Source of the DNA: Cladocopium goreaui
Taxonomy: Eukaryota > Sar > Dinophyceae > Suessiales > Symbiodiniaceae
Assembly: GCA_947184155.2 (NCBI GenBank)
Contig: CAMXCT020001491.1
Coordinates: 231,501-295,500, forward strand
Direction: 5' to 3'
DNA length: 64,000 bases
Of the stretch, positions 41,896-52,423 are shown piece by piece. The first letter of the stretch is position 1, and every line of letters begins with the position of its first letter. The position numbers and the translations under genes were made by a program. Below the pieces are notes generated by a model that saw only the letters and a list, made by a program, of their open reading frames with translations, did no database searches and had not been told where the DNA came from.

Positions 41896-42872
41896 ACCCG
41901 GCGCATAGACGGCCGTGGCTCAAAATGAAGATTGAGTATCATCCAGCATTGATTTTCTGTGCGTTTGTAAGGGGATTTCTCAAGTTTCAGGTGTATACAC
42001 TTTTTGTGGCTGAATTCCATTGGAAAGTTAGCAAAATGGCGGTTTCGCCTCAGCGAAACGATAATTTTAATGCTTTTTTGAAATGACGTAACTACTTTGT
42101 CTATGCCAGGATTTGCTTCTTTTTTTCCTCATCTGACAGCATCAATCCTGCGGCAGGAGGTCTTCCAAGTGTTCCAAAAATTCGCAGCAGCGTAGCATCC
42201 ACGTATGTAGGCAAGGTACATGAACGTTAATATCCCCCCCACCCCACCCATGCCCAGTGACGTAGCAGCAGCGTAGCATCCACGTATGTAGGCAAGGTAC
42301 ATGAACGTTAATATCCCCCCCACCCCACCCATGCCCAGTGACGTAGCAGCAGCGTAGCATCCACGTATGTAGGCAAGGTACATGAACGTTAATATCCCCC
42401 CCACCCCACCCATGCCCAGTGACGTAGCAGCAGCGTAGCATCCACGTATGTAGGCAAGGTACATGAACGTTAATATCCCCCCCCCCCACCCATGCCCAGT
42501 GACGTAGCAGCAGCGTAGCATCCACCTATGTAGGCAAGGTACATGAACGTTAATATCCCCCCCCACCCCACCCATGCCCAGTGACGTAGCAGCAGCGTAG
42601 CATCCACGTATGTAGGCAAGGTACATGAACGTTAATATCCCCCCCACCCCACCCATGCCCAGTGACGTAGCAGCAGCGTAGCATCCACGTATGTAGGCAA
42701 GGTACATGAACGTTAATATCCCCCCCACCCCACCCATGCCCAGTGACGTAGCAGCAGCGTAGCATCCACGTATGTAGGCAAGGTACATGAACGTTAATAT
42801 TCCCCGCCCACCCCACCCAACCCCCTTTTGCTAAAATATGTATTTCGGTCCACGGCCGTCTATGCGCCGGGT
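41896..42872. repeat. Inverted 23-bp pair bracketing an 81-bp minisatellite
   Basis: ACCCGGCGCATAGACGGCCG (41897) and CGGCCGTCTATGCGCCGGGT (42852) are inverted. Between them eight tandem units starting GCAGCAGCGTAGCATCC lie at 42184, 42265, 42346, 42427, 42507, 42589, 42670 and 42751 (81 bp, with 80 and 82). On minus the unit is 27 codons without stop, including YIRGCYAAATSLGMGGVGG. The coding-like tail CEFLEHLEDLLPQD lies at 42140-42186. Confidence 0.92.
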
Positions 42873-42899
42873 ACCAACTACCTGAACTGCACATCACAT

Positions 42900-43905
42900 A
42901 ATCACATGAACAATTCAAAACAACGACTGCAATGAACCATTCAAGATAACCTGGGTGTTTAAACTGGTGGTATGAGCGACATCAAAATGTGACGTGGTCA
43001 AAAAAGTCATACAGGGCAAAACTAACTACTTGTTTGTACCAACAATTGTGCGTTAATTTGTTTCAATGAAAACATGATCATGCATTGAACCTGTTTGGAT
43101 TTCGTTTGCGCAATTTGAACGGTTCAAAATGGCGGAAAATGGAGGCATTTCTTGAACCCGTGCCTTGTAGCACTCTTTTTTCCGGGTGTTTTAGGAACCC
43201 ATCATCTTGCAAATCAAAATGTTGTCACCAGCAGGCGTGTCATGGGACGGTGAAACAAGCTAAATATGACTGATAACTGATATGGCCTTTGTTGCAAAAC
43301 AGCAGTTCGAACTGAAAACGCAACATGGTCCGCATTCCATCCCAAAACAAAACAAAACAACGAATTGCATATGTTTGTTTCTTGCCACGTTGCTTCTCTT
43401 GTAGCTACAACAAGCGCCACGCAAAGCCGTCATTTGATGTCGCACCTCGTCAAGAAGGATTAAAAGGCCATGGGACGATTTCAACCCAGGAGCACACAAG
43501 TCTTCTCAGTCCGATCATGATTTTCGAGTTGATATAATGAGGAAAAAAACGACATAGAAAGGCACGATTGGAAATAAGCATCGGGAATCAAATCACATGA
43601 GAGTGTCATGGCCTTACAGTTGATTTGACATCGTGATCAAGAGGCCCCCTGGCGCTTCTATAATGAAAACGTTGCTCATTCAAACTGTTCAGCGACACTT
43701 TGATTTCACTAAATAGATATGGTTACAGCACCATGCAAGCAACCGTCACGGACACGCATCTGCGCGAACCAAAACTATATGCCGGACCATCACTAAGAAG
43801 AAACAAAACCCTGCGCGTGTGTTCCCTTCAAATGGTTTGACCATGATGTTAATTGATTTGACCATTTAAAGGTGGATCAAAAGGCAAAAAACCGACCAAG
43901 TCCTG
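42900..43905. other. Element-poor stretch, weak coding signals
   Basis: No family A-F element occurs here, unlike most of the window. A minus frame at 43330-43500 reads LDEVRHQMTALRGACCSYKR, possibly an ankyrin unit. Overlapping plus ORFs of 60-70 codons exist. Nothing is secure. Confidence 0.35.
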
Positions 43906-43910
43906 CTTTC

Positions 43911-44003
43911 AGTCCATGGGGCAACAAATTGCGGCCACGTTGAAAAGAAGGCGCCCGCGAAGCATGCGACCGAGGGCGAAACCACGCAAAAATGACATTT
44001 TCA
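43911..44003 (-). CDS. Candidate short hydrophobic/basic exon
   Basis: The minus frame reads MSFLRGFALGRMLRGRLLFN, then VAAICCPMD before TGA. The GC-rich core on minus is stop-free. Possibly an exon or leader; splice sites unclear. Confidence 0.35.
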
Positions 44004-44071
44004 ATATATCCCCATCATTTTCATGTTCATCTTCATCATCATTATCATCCAGCGAAAAAAGTAGAAAATCA

Positions 44072-44285
44072 ATCTGCCAGCAGTTGAGGATTGGGCTTTT
44101 CTACTTTGGGACTTCTATCAGCCACAGAAGCACGGGCCGCATCTGCAAAACTCCTCCGCTTTGACGTGCTTTGTTCGTGTCCCACAGATGGCACCCACTG
44201 ATAACCAAGGTTGTCGCCCGGTGATTTCCATTGCCCAGCCGCGGCAAGCCAAGTGGCCATCAGCCATCCTTCATCAACCTCAGTC
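44072..44285 (-). CDS. Candidate ankyrin exon, frame ambiguous
   Basis: A 72-codon minus frame ends RSFADAARASVADRSPKVEK, NPQLLAD, TGA. FADAARASVADRSPKVEKPNPQLL resembles an ankyrin unit. An internal acceptor TTTTGCAG lies before ATGCGG. A second minus frame from ATG reads MADGHLACRGWAMEITG. I prefer the first. Confidence 0.55.
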
Positions 44286-44286
44286 A

Positions 44287-44376
44287 TGGGCCACGAAGAT
44301 GCTTGGAATCACCCCAGATCGGAATCCCCTCTTCAGCCCTGTTCATATTCAACAGCTCACCCAGAAAGCGACTTAA
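44287..44376 (-). CDS. Candidate exon
   Basis: The minus frame reads RFLGELLNMNRAEEGIPIWG, then DSKHLRGP to TGA. FLGELLNMNRAEEGIPIW could be an ankyrin second helix and turn. Upstream is A/T-rich. Confidence 0.5.
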
Positions 44377-44630
44377 AATGAAATAAACATTAAATAAACT
44401 GAAATAAAATAAAGAACACAAAAATAAACAGGAATATAAAAAAAAATAAACAACTGGAGAAAGAAGTTGAACAAACATGAAAATAAAAACCTTCAAAATA
44501 AAAAATGAAGCAACATGCATAAACTACCAACCGGGGCTGATCTAAATCCTGGCTGACTGTGTGTGACTGTTTGGTCCTTTCAAGTGTTAAAAAAAAATTG
44601 GAATAGCTTTGCTTTGCCTATCAAATAAAC

Positions 44631-44758
44631 TACCCTCTGGTAAACCAACATAACTATAGAAACACTGTTTTAATAAGTAAATATATATTAATATATAATA
44701 GTATATATATATATTAATATATGCATTTTCCTTAGGTCTATTAGTTTACAAGAGGATA
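44631..44758. mobile_element. Family A element with AT expansion
   Basis: TACCCTCTGGTAAACCAACA to TATTAGTTTACAAGAGGATA; the core is replaced by (AT)n. Confidence 0.8.
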
Positions 44759-44764
44759 GCCAAC

Positions 44765-45088
44765 AAGCAAGGAATCGCTAATTCATGATGTTAAATTTAC
44801 ATCAACCACAAAGTTCTCTCAAAACTATCAGATCTAAAATCCATTTCCCTTCGCTTTTCCACCCGGATTTTTTTCTCTAGCTGAGCAGTGTCAAAAACCA
44901 GCAAAACAAGTCCTGAAATGATGGTTTGGTTTCAGCTCATGGATTCGCTTGTGGATTATGATAACCCACAATCAATATACAATCAATTAATCATAGGGTG
45001 AAGTGGAACATATTTTTGGGCACAACTTAGAGTATAACTATAGCATTTTCACAAAATCACCCAACACATTGGGTTTTTTGGAGATCCC
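44765..45088. other. No gene seen
   Basis: AT-rich intron-like sequence. Confidence 0.6.
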
Positions 45089-45091
45089 TGC

Positions 45092-45236
45092 TCAAAAACA
45101 CTGCTTTTTTTCCCTGTGCGAAGGCACTGTTTTTTCATCTCCAAGATCTCTACGCCTTTCTTCTCTGGGAACTTCATGTCTCGCTTGCTGACCATTTCTT
45201 AGGCGATCGAAGGCTTGTAGAGAGGCTGGGGGATGG
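45092..45236 (-). CDS. Candidate exon, charged
   Basis: After ATCCCCAG the minus frame reads HPPASLQAFDRLRNGQQARH, then EVPREERRRDLGDEKTVPSH and REKKQCF to TGA. Highly charged, coiled-coil-like. The right donor is not identified; composition clearly differs from the flanks. Confidence 0.62.
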
Positions 45237-45607
45237 CTGGGGATGCAGGAGCTCATCTTGGTTTCAGAAGTCGCCTGTTTTTTGAGGTGATAAACCAAGA
45301 GGAAATATTAGAAACAACATCAGTTTCCAAGATAAACACATGTTGCTGGATGATTTATTGGGCCCAATGCGAGAAACAAGCATGCTACATGTCAGTTGTT
45401 GTTCTCTTATAATCCCGTGCCTATAATGCCACAGGGAGCTTCACACACACCCACCAAGAAGCCAAAGAAGCATGAATCAACAAGCAACAGTTCACAATCA
45501 AGGCAAAAAACATCAACCCAAAAAAATACATATCTTGTCACAGAATCACCTTAACTCTCAGCATTGGCCGCAATCTTGGGGTCCCCCCATTTGTCTTCTC
45601 CCATCAG

Positions 45608-45702
45608 TTAAGAAACTCCAAGTCCACGGGTGGTTCCGCCGATGATTCTCGATAATGCCTCAGTAGGCCGCCCAACGATATCAACAACCCATCCAAACAA
45701 GC
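45608..45702 (-). CDS. Candidate exon
   Basis: Acceptor ACTTCTCCAG|G then LFGWVVDIVGRPTEALSRII and GGTTRGLGVS to TAA. A donor ACCC|GTGGAC falls before the stop. Amphipathic; no domain recognised. Confidence 0.62.
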
Positions 45703-45718
45703 CTGGAGAAGTCGAGAA

Positions 45719-45887
45719 TACCCTCCAAACTAACACTTTGCTATTGAGAATTGCCATAGAAATAGTTGGTTTACCCTCTGATAATTTAACATAGCTATTG
45801 AAAATGACCATAGAAATAGTGGATTTACCCATGAATAGCATGGTGATTTTCCAGTTCGCAAACTGTCAACGTTTACCAGGCCGGGTA
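45719..45887. mobile_element. Nested or tandem family A elements
   Basis: Two left ends (TACCCTCCAAACTAAC and TACCCTCTGATAATTTAAC) and one right end (GTTTACCAGGCCGGGTA), with the core word CATAGAAATAGT twice. Confidence 0.8.
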
Positions 45888-45964
45888 CCCATGAAAAATG
45901 CTGGATCTGTCCATAGAAATCATCATTTTCCCATGGTTTTCCCATGGTTATCCCATGATTTTCC

Positions 45965-46045
45965 ATTGCCCAACCCGGATTTGTTCCAATGGAGATTTGA
46001 TGCCCAGCCACGATTGAGATCGCGGATCGGGATGTCCTGACGCCC
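45965..46045 (-). CDS. Candidate exon, frame ambiguous
   Basis: Frame one reads TSRSAISIVAGHQISIGTNP; frame two, after GGCGTCAG|G, reads DIPIRDLNRGWASNLHWNKS. Both are stop-free. Confidence 0.42.
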
Positions 46046-46059
46046 CGGGCGCACATATA

Positions 46060-46400
46060 TATATATATAGATATAGATATGAAGTCATCCTAAACATGTC
46101 ATATATAACCTGTTTTTATCGGTTTTTTGGCAATGAGATTTGGCTACATGTTTCACAATCTGCACCGATGCTGGAAGCCTCAGGATCGTTGAAATAATGA
46201 CTACCGATGCGAAGAACGACCAGCCTGGAAGGTTCGAAAATCTTTGACAAAAGCCATATTGATTAATACCCTCTGGGATTCATAGTATTATGGGATCATG
46301 GGATTATGATGTATAGTATTTATAGCCTCTGGACATCGGTGTGACTATTCTGCCCTGTGGGATCTGCTAATTATTACTCCACTGATTCAATCATGGAGCA
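46060..46400. other. No gene seen
   Basis: Short (AT)n, then AT-rich sequence. Confidence 0.6.
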
Positions 46401-46506
46401 CGTAGTAAACATACAAAAGCTATTGAAAATGGTGATTTAGTTAGTGGTTTTACCCATTAATAGCATGGTGGATCTTTCCATAGTTATGTTAGTTTACCGG
46501 AGAGTA
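46401..46506. mobile_element. Family A, decayed left end
   Basis: GTAGTAAACATACAAAAGC to TTAGTTTACCGGAGAGTA. Confidence 0.75.
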
Positions 46507-46624
46507 TATTGTAATATTACAATTAGCAATGGTAATATACATATGAGACCAGCTTTCAACATATATGCAATGGAACAACATACACTTTAACTCTTCAATG
46601 CTTTCATTATAAGAATTGACTTAC

Positions 46625-46739
46625 CCGCAATGCTCCTCAAAAAAAACCGCGCCTGCTCCAGGGAGTCGAAGTTGGGTCGATCTGTGGAGAAGCATTTCAC
46701 CGATAAAAATCCATAATCTTCCTGGTTTTCCTGGAACTC
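46625..46739 (-). CDS. Exon, non-ankyrin, secure splice sites
   Basis: Acceptor CTGCCAG|G and donor GCGG|GTAAGT bound 115 bp: EFQENQEDYGFLSVKCFSTD, then RPNFDSLEQARFFLRSIA. The GTAAGT donor and long single frame make it one of the firmest exons. The frame is also open to the right up to the family A copy at 46791 (GMMYGNCAHLHQNSCQ), so a longer exon starting at that element is possible. Confidence 0.92.
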
Positions 46740-46790
46740 CTGGCAGGAATTCTGATGCAAATGGGCACAGTTACCATACATCATACCCGA

Positions 46791-46901
46791 ACTGGTAAAC
46801 ATTGGCAGTTTGCAAACTGGAAACATCCACCATGCTATTCATGGGTAAATCCACTATTTCTATGGCCATTTTCAATAGCTATGTTAGTTTACCAAAGGGT
46901 A
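46791..46901. mobile_element. Family A palindromic element
   Basis: CTGGTAAACATTGGCAGTTT to TTAGTTTACCAAAGGGTA. Confidence 0.85.
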
Positions 46902-47372
46902 ATAATTTAATAATCAACATCAGGGAGTGTAATTACCATGGACATGAGGAGAACAACACATCCGGACATGCACCAGCAGCTATCATGTGCTTCGAAAACT
47001 CAATTCGCGCTCCAACTAGCTGCCTATGCAACATAGGGAATATGGATACGCAAATCGCTCCCTCCACCACTCCCTCCATTCACCACTGGATAGGTAGACG
47101 CGACTATGGAAATGTGGATAAATGATGATAAATATGGTACTGTGGGGCATTTGGGCACAAATGCACTGTGATTATATAGTTCCCTAGATTTGGATCGAAC
47201 AGCACCATGCGGCAACCCGATTGGAGATGCTCATCCCGTTGATCGAATGGTTGTGTTCTGCTTGTGTTTCCTTTTTGGCTGAGTCATGACTCTTAACCTG
47301 ACCTCATGGCATTTTTATGCATTTCTATGTTTCGTTCATGTTGAACCCCTGTTGAACCACCAGTAATGTTAC

Positions 47373-47514
47373 CTCTGTATGCCAATGGACATGGTCCCCC
47401 TACCACCAGTCTTTGCAATGGTCCATCCTGATTCCGACTTTCACCAGATGTACATCCCAAATCATACATGATGGAAAATACCTCCTTGATGCTTGAGTCT
47501 GCTTCTGGTGGTTT
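47373..47514 (-). CDS. Exon, non-ankyrin
   Basis: Acceptor AACATGCAG and donor ACAGAG|GTAACA bound 142 bp: KPPEADSSIKEVFSIMYDLG, then CTSGESRNQDGPLQRLVVGG and PCPLAYRG. Convincing composition; no domain recognised. Confidence 0.85.
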
Positions 47515-47794
47515 CTGCATGTTTCTGCTTCCTAGACCGATCCAACTCCAACTTAGTAAGTGAAAACTACCAACATCAAATGTTGCAGTGGAAAATGCAC
47601 CATTTCGATCAATAACTTATCCCAGCGATAAAAAAACCTCCATGGCTATAGTAGTTCAGGGGATTTCCAAAGTCCACAACCTCCATTTAGCTCAGGGGAT
47701 TAATCGGATTTGCCAGAGTTGTCCTATGATTTTCCTATGATTTTCCTATGTGTTTCCTATGATTTTCCTATGATTTTCGGGATTTCCATTTCAC

Positions 47795-47912
47795 CTTGGC
47801 CAAAATCACCACCAAAATCAACAGCTCCTGCAGCAAAGCATACAGCTCCGGCAGCCGCGGACGGCGCAGCTCGCAAATCAAGCCACTGGCGCGCCAGTGT
47901 CATGGCATGGGA
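47795..47912 (-). CDS. Candidate Leu-rich exon
   Basis: The minus frame reads SGLICELRRPRLPELYALLQ, then ELLILVVILAKVK. The end is hydrophobic enough for a membrane helix. A second minus frame (Ala-rich, AMTLARQWLDLRAAPSAAAG) and a plus frame are also open. Confidence 0.5.
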
Positions 47913-47953
47913 TGGCGCCAGTGAACCAGTTGACCACCGACAACCATTATTTC

Positions 47954-48090
47954 TGCAATATGAGGCCCCCGTTCGATAGCTAAGTTGGTTTATAACTCCA
48001 ATAACTATGGTTTATGGTACTTATAACTATAGTTACTGGGGCTTATAAACCAACTTATAACTGGGGGATACTGGGGGGCCTCACATTGTG
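47954..48090. mobile_element. Family C element
   Basis: GCAATATGAGGCCCCCGTTC to GGGGGGCCTCACATTGTG; inner arms TAAGTTGGTTTATAACTCC and TTATAAACCAACTTATAAC. Confidence 0.88.
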
Positions 48091-48294
48091 GGGGTTTATT
48101 GACCATGAATCGGAAAGGATTAATTAAATGAATCTATGTTGTTTGGGCCTATTGACCATGAATCGGATGGGCTTAATGAAAACTAAATTTAAACAGAGTT
48201 GACTTCAATTGGATACCTATTATTTGGCTGGGAAACTCAATAGCTTCTTGGCGCCCCATGCAGGGCCCAGGGAATATGAAAACTCCGAACTTAC

Positions 48295-48347
48295 CGCTCC
48301 GAACCGCCCCCTCCTAACCAAGGCAAACAGCCCAAAAAGTGGTACAA
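48295..48347 (-). CDS. Candidate exon with GTAAGT donor
   Basis: The minus frame reads LFGLFALVRRGRFGA to donor GGAGCG|GTAAGT. GLFALVRRGRFG could be an ankyrin helix. Acceptor not fixed. Confidence 0.55.
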
Positions 48348-48364
48348 AAAGTGGAACCTCTGGA

Positions 48365-48489
48365 TGCCTCTGGTAAACTAACATGAATCGCGATTTCGAA
48401 CATGGATGAAAATGGCCTATGTATAGTTGATTTACCTGGATTTACCTATGTTTTTCATGATGTTCCCTATGTTAACTTACCGTAGGGTA
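48365..48489. mobile_element. Family A, diverged
   Basis: GCCTCTGGTAAACTAACATG to GTTAACTTACCGTAGGGTA. Confidence 0.75.
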
Positions 48490-48517
48490 TACTTTTTCTT
48501 TTGGGTACTAATATACT

Positions 48518-48611
48518 TACCCTCTGGTTATTTAACATAGCCATGGAAAATCGCCATTTTTAATAGGTAAACCATCTATACCATGGCGAACTGTTAAATA
48601 ACCAGAGGGTA
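48518..48611. mobile_element. Family A, TTATTTAAC subtype
   Basis: TACCCTCTGGTTATTTAACA to CTGTTAAATAACCAGAGGGT. First of two copies bracketing a 127-bp coding-like island. Confidence 0.92.
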
Positions 48612-48738
48612 CATATACATCACTAACGACGATGTCGCAGCTTCGCGCCCGAGATCAGCGATCAAGGAGTAGCGACTATCCCAAGCCTTGGCCGAACGTC
48701 GCGACTATGTTGCAATGGAATCTCTGATCACGAAACCT
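48612..48738 (-). CDS. Candidate exon bracketed by two family A elements
   Basis: The minus frame reads RRSAKAWDSRYSLIADLGRE, then AATSSLVMYMYPL, and can run into CCCTCTG|GTTATT of the left element. Upstream it starts after ACATAG at 48713; a direct read from the right element's CCAG meets that TAG. Confidence 0.52.
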
Positions 48739-48843
48739 TACCCTCTGGTTATTTAACATAGCAATGGAAAATGGCCCATTTATAGATGGTTTACCTATTA
48801 ACAATGGTGATTTTCCATGGCTATGTTAAATAACCAGATGGTA
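48739..48843. mobile_element. Family A, TTATTTAAC subtype
   Basis: TACCCTCTGGTTATTTAACA to GTTAAATAACCAGATGGTA. Confidence 0.92.
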
Positions 48844-49277
48844 TCATTAAAGAAATTTAAGGACACAACGATTAAATCATTAAAGGAATTTTAAGGACAC
48901 AGAGATCTTTGTCACAGTAATCGTTATAATGAGAACATCTCAAACACTCTTGAGAGTAATCAGCTTGCAAGCAGAACGAGCACAATGAACCCCGGACGAT
49001 CCCTATTTGGGATACTGTTTGCACCCCAAGGGCAGGCAAAATCCGCCAAAAAAATAGTGATCTCTGTACGTCCTGCCTTGATTGTGATCACAAGCTATCA
49101 ATCCACAATGCACATAAAGAACACGGGATGATATGCGCAAAAAATGGCATGGATATGTTTATTCAATGGATATTAATTCATGGATAATGTGATAATGGGT
49201 ACTGATTAATACACTACATTTATTGATTAATCCCCCGCATTTCAGGGAACCCTCCACTGCTAAGAACTAAGATCAGT

Positions 49278-49403
49278 TACCCTCTGGCAATTTAACACTT
49301 TGCTATGGAAGTCATGGCCCATGTAGTTCAATGATTTACTGTACGTCTTGAAAATGGCCATGGCTTCCAGTTCGCAAACTGTAACAGTCACTACCAAAGG
49401 GTA
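49278..49403. mobile_element. Family A, diverged
   Basis: TACCCTCTGGCAATTTAACA (GC donor-like) to AGTCACTACCAAAGGGTA. Confidence 0.78.
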
Positions 49404-49454
49404 AGTCCCATTCTATCCCAGTATATCCCTATAAATCCCCATTGTTGTTGGTTA

Positions 49455-49545
49455 AACACATCATCATCATCATCATCATCATCATCACCATCACCATCAC
49501 CATCACAATCATCATCACCATCACCATCACCATCACCACTAATAA
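49455..49545. repeat. (ATC)n/(CACCAT)n microsatellite
   Basis: ATCATCATC then CACCATCACCATCAC. Confidence 0.95.
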
Positions 49546-49677
49546 AGCAATAACACACAATCATAATAATTTGTCATCAAATAATAACAAATGATAACAC
49601 TAATAAACATAAACATAGTCAAATGATAACATAATACATGTTAACACTAATGATAACACTAATAGTAATAACAAACA

Positions 49678-49783
49678 TACCCTCTGGTAAACTAACATAG
49701 CTGTGGAAAATCACTATTTTTAATGGGTAAATCCACTATTTCTATGGCCATTTTCAATAGCTATGTTAGTTTACCAGAGGGTA
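49678..49783. mobile_element. Family A reference copy
   Basis: TACCCTCTGGTAAACTAACA to TTAGTTTACCAGAGGGTA with perfect 18-bp ends; core ATCACTATTTTTAATGGG. Confidence 0.95.
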
Positions 49784-50290
49784 AATCCCATTAGATCACT
49801 ATTAAACCACCATAAAATCACCATTTGTAGTAGTTAAATCACCATTTTCCTATGGTTTACCAGGCCGGGTAATCGTAATCATCACCATGGAGGGTAACCA
49901 CCATCCATCCTCGTCATCCAGCGTCGTAATCATCACCGAGCTGCACAACCGATGACCTCGGTGGTGATACCCAGTCGCTGTCCCAGCACCTGAGTTTTTG
50001 GGCAAAGAAATGCGTGTGTGTGTGTATGTGTGTTTGTTGCCAATATATATATACATAATTATATCAAAATATATATATATATGTATAATAAAATTATATA
50101 TATATATCCTACACATCTATATCAAACTAAAAAATGAGATGTGACAAAGAACAGTTTAAAATTACAGTTGAAAGTTGATACTATCTATTATGAATTATAT
50201 TGTATCTGCAAATATCGGGGTCAAAAAATGTCAAAGCTATGACCATATTTGGGGTTTCAACATCCATTCACCAACTATTTCAGGGTGCAC

Positions 50291-50392
50291 CAGGGACAAA
50301 ACAGGACGCTAGGCACGTCATCCAAATGCGCCGCCCCCTGGCGCGAACATAGAAAGACTCGCTCTGGAAGCTGGTCTAAAACCTGAGCGTGA
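50291..50392 (-). CDS. Exon, non-ankyrin
   Basis: Acceptor CACGCTCAG|G opens VLDQLPERVFLCSRQGAAHL, then DDVPSVLFCPW to donor CCCTG|GTGCAC; otherwise the frame meets TAG at 50275. Three cysteines. No domain recognised. Confidence 0.75.
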
Positions 50393-50399
50393 AACACTG

Positions 50400-51450
50400 G
50401 ATGTCAGACGTGGATTTTGATGTGGATTTTATGGTGGTCTTATGGGAGTTGATGGCAGACTTATGGCAGACTTATGGGATTGTATGGCAGGCTTAAAAGA
50501 TTTTATGGTGATTTTATGGCGAGCAAAATCGGGATCTTATGGATTTGGTCCCGGTGGTCATTTGCGGCAACAAACTTTGGGGAGTTCGCCGAGTATTTGT
50601 AGGGTACAACAATGACGTAAGCAACAGTATCAACAATGTCAATGATACAATTGGGGATGAAAACATGGTTACAACAGGATGTACCATCAACCAGCAACTT
50701 TCATACAAGTTGAGCATCATAATATATACATACATATTATATATACATATATATATAATAGATAGATATGATATGGTATGGTATGACATGGGGTGCTATC
50801 ATATCATATGATGTGGTATGATATGGGGTCTGTAAAGGAGAGCACATGGGGGGTGCATTGGGATATGAGGATTGAACCTGCAGGGGATCACTTTCCAATT
50901 CAAGGGGCTGCTTTAACGGCTGGAATGAACAAGTTGAAACCGGCGTTGAAACCGGCAGTTGGATGGTTTAAGCAACAAACATCTGACCAAAATTTCACTC
51001 AGGAATTACATCTGATTTTACGCAGGAATTTACTCTGACCAAAATTGGGAATCCTCATCCCCAAGCCTGCCTTGTAGGAGCATTGGAATCGATAAGCCCA
51101 GATCCTGAAACAAGCAGTGACTTCTGAAACAACAGGAAGTTGCTTCCCCACCAGTGACATCAAGTGACATCAGGTGACATCAGGGGTTTGCTGTTCACTC
51201 TGTTGGCTGCTGAGAGTCAGAAAGAGGTCCCCAAAGATGAAGTCAATGATCAAAACCAAAATACTCAAGGCTGAAAAGACCTGAGTCTGAGCAATTGAGA
51301 GCAGTTCGGGGTAGGATTTTTGAAAAAATAATCTAACATTTGGGGTATATTGATGGTAATGTTACCATATATAGCATACATGGATCCTATGGGATATGGA
51401 TGAATAATCGAATATACGGGAAACCATGTGTTCGATTTTAGCCGACACGG
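50400..51450. other. No secure gene
   Basis: Between 50510 and 50720 both strands are open (minus NSPKFVAANDHRDQIHK; plus VVICGNKLWGVRRVFVGYNN). A plus ORF at 50793-51038 includes AALTAGMNKLKPALKPAVGW. At 51358-51405 lies a dispersed repeat (GCATACATGGATCCTATGGG) shared with 56845. Confidence 0.35.
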
Positions 51451-51458
51451 AAGTTCAC

Positions 51459-51548
51459 CTCCCAAATGGACAAAATGTTCCAAGAGCAAAACCACTCCAA
51501 GAGACTCCATTTTAGAGAATTCACACAGTCGATCAAGTTGCAACCATC
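51459..51548 (-). CDS. Exon, Leu/Val-rich
   Basis: Acceptor TTTCTATTTCAG|G and donor TTGGGAG|GTGAAC bound 90 bp: WLQLDRLCEFSKMESLGVVL, then LLEHFVHLG. A canonical pyrimidine-rich acceptor. The helical hydrophobic segment GVVLLLEHFVHL follows the membrane-type exons to the right. Confidence 0.9.
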
Positions 51549-51573
51549 CTGAAATAGAAATCAAAAACGGATC

Positions 51574-51782
51574 TATTTCCCATTGGCTGTTGTTGTACTA
51601 GCTACATCTTCCAACTGCTGCCGTATATCATTCAGGCACGTTGCTATGACAGAGATGTAGTGCGTCAGGTTGTTCGTTTGTAGAACAATACCAATGCACA
51701 CTGCAATGCGCAAAGGCAGGAGCATCACCCTGATGTAGTTGTACCTTTCCTCGGAGAGTATGGTCAATCGGTCACCACGTGG
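51574..51782 (-). CDS. Membrane-type exon
   Basis: After AGCCATAG the minus frame reads RLTILSEERYNYIRVMLLPL, then RIAVCIGIVLQTNNLTHYIS and VIATCLNDIRQQLEDV. VMLLPLRIAVCIGIVL is a likely membrane helix, followed by a polar amphipathic stretch. A donor GAAGAT|GTAGCT at 51606 is plausible; otherwise TAG follows. Confidence 0.85.
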
Positions 51783-51935
51783 CTATGGCTGGGCCAACAA
51801 GATTGGTTGTGTCATGTTGTCCTCAATACCAAGCCATCCACTTTGAAGGTATATTGGGAACTTATGAGGTACCCAGGTAGAAATGGGTATTTATAAGGTA
51901 GCCAGTTATGTTCAACTGTTCAACTCCTCACATTC

Positions 51936-51983
51936 AGCATATTCAGCATATTCAGCATATTCAGCATATTCAGCATATTCAGC
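51936..51983. repeat. 9-bp minisatellite TTCAGCATA
   Basis: Five to six perfect units. Confidence 0.95.
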
Positions 51984-52004
51984 TGGCTGCACAGCTCTCC
52001 GTCA

Positions 52005-52128
52005 AGGCTCTGGTGTATTGAGGCTGTAAGTGATGATGCACATGAAGAAACTCGTCACCAGCATCATCGTCACGAGCGCTCCATCTCCAGTACACGACAG
52101 GAAACCTCTCAGTTGGGCTTGGTCAGTG
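52005..52128 (-). CDS. Membrane-type exon
   Basis: Acceptor ACTTCCTAG then TDQAQLRGFLSCTGDGALVT and MMLVTSFFMCIITYSL, NTPEP, TGA. GALVTMMLVTSFFMCIITYSL is a strong membrane helix. A GC donor TTACA|GCCTCA lies before the TGA. The frame is also open upstream (SVKNGCLLPS). Confidence 0.86.
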
Positions 52129-52168
52129 CTAGGAAGTAAGCATCCATTCTTTACAGAGGTTCCGGTGA

Positions 52169-52296
52169 TACCCTCCGGTAAACCAACAGTTTGCGACATA
52201 GAAAACGGCCATTTAGTTATTTTACTTAATAGTTGATTTACCCATCAAAAATTAGGTGGATCTTCCCATAGTTGTTGTAAACGTTTACCTGAGGAT
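52169..52296. mobile_element. Family A, diverged
   Basis: TACCCTCCGGTAAACCAACA to AACGTTTACCTGAGGATA. Confidence 0.8.
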
Positions 52297-52423
52297 ATTG
52301 AATGAAATCCATAACTATTAAATAACTATTAGTTTTATATCTATATCCATAACTAAACCAAAGTATTGATAAATGTTTAGTAATCCAGTTGTGAAACTCG
52401 AAGAAATCCCATCTTTTCTATGT

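Larger units (their letters stand above)
48850..50285. other. No gene seen
   Basis: AT-rich. Holds two family A elements and a CAT/CAC microsatellite listed separately, plus (AT)n at 50040-50110. A GC-rich patch at 49900-50000 is open on minus (GTATGYHHRGHRLCS) without splice support. Confidence 0.55.

Noticed and set aside
42129..42918. 219-codon minus ORF as an ordinary gene
   Set aside because: Almost entirely eight copies of the 81-bp minisatellite; kept as a repeat with a note that translation is possible.
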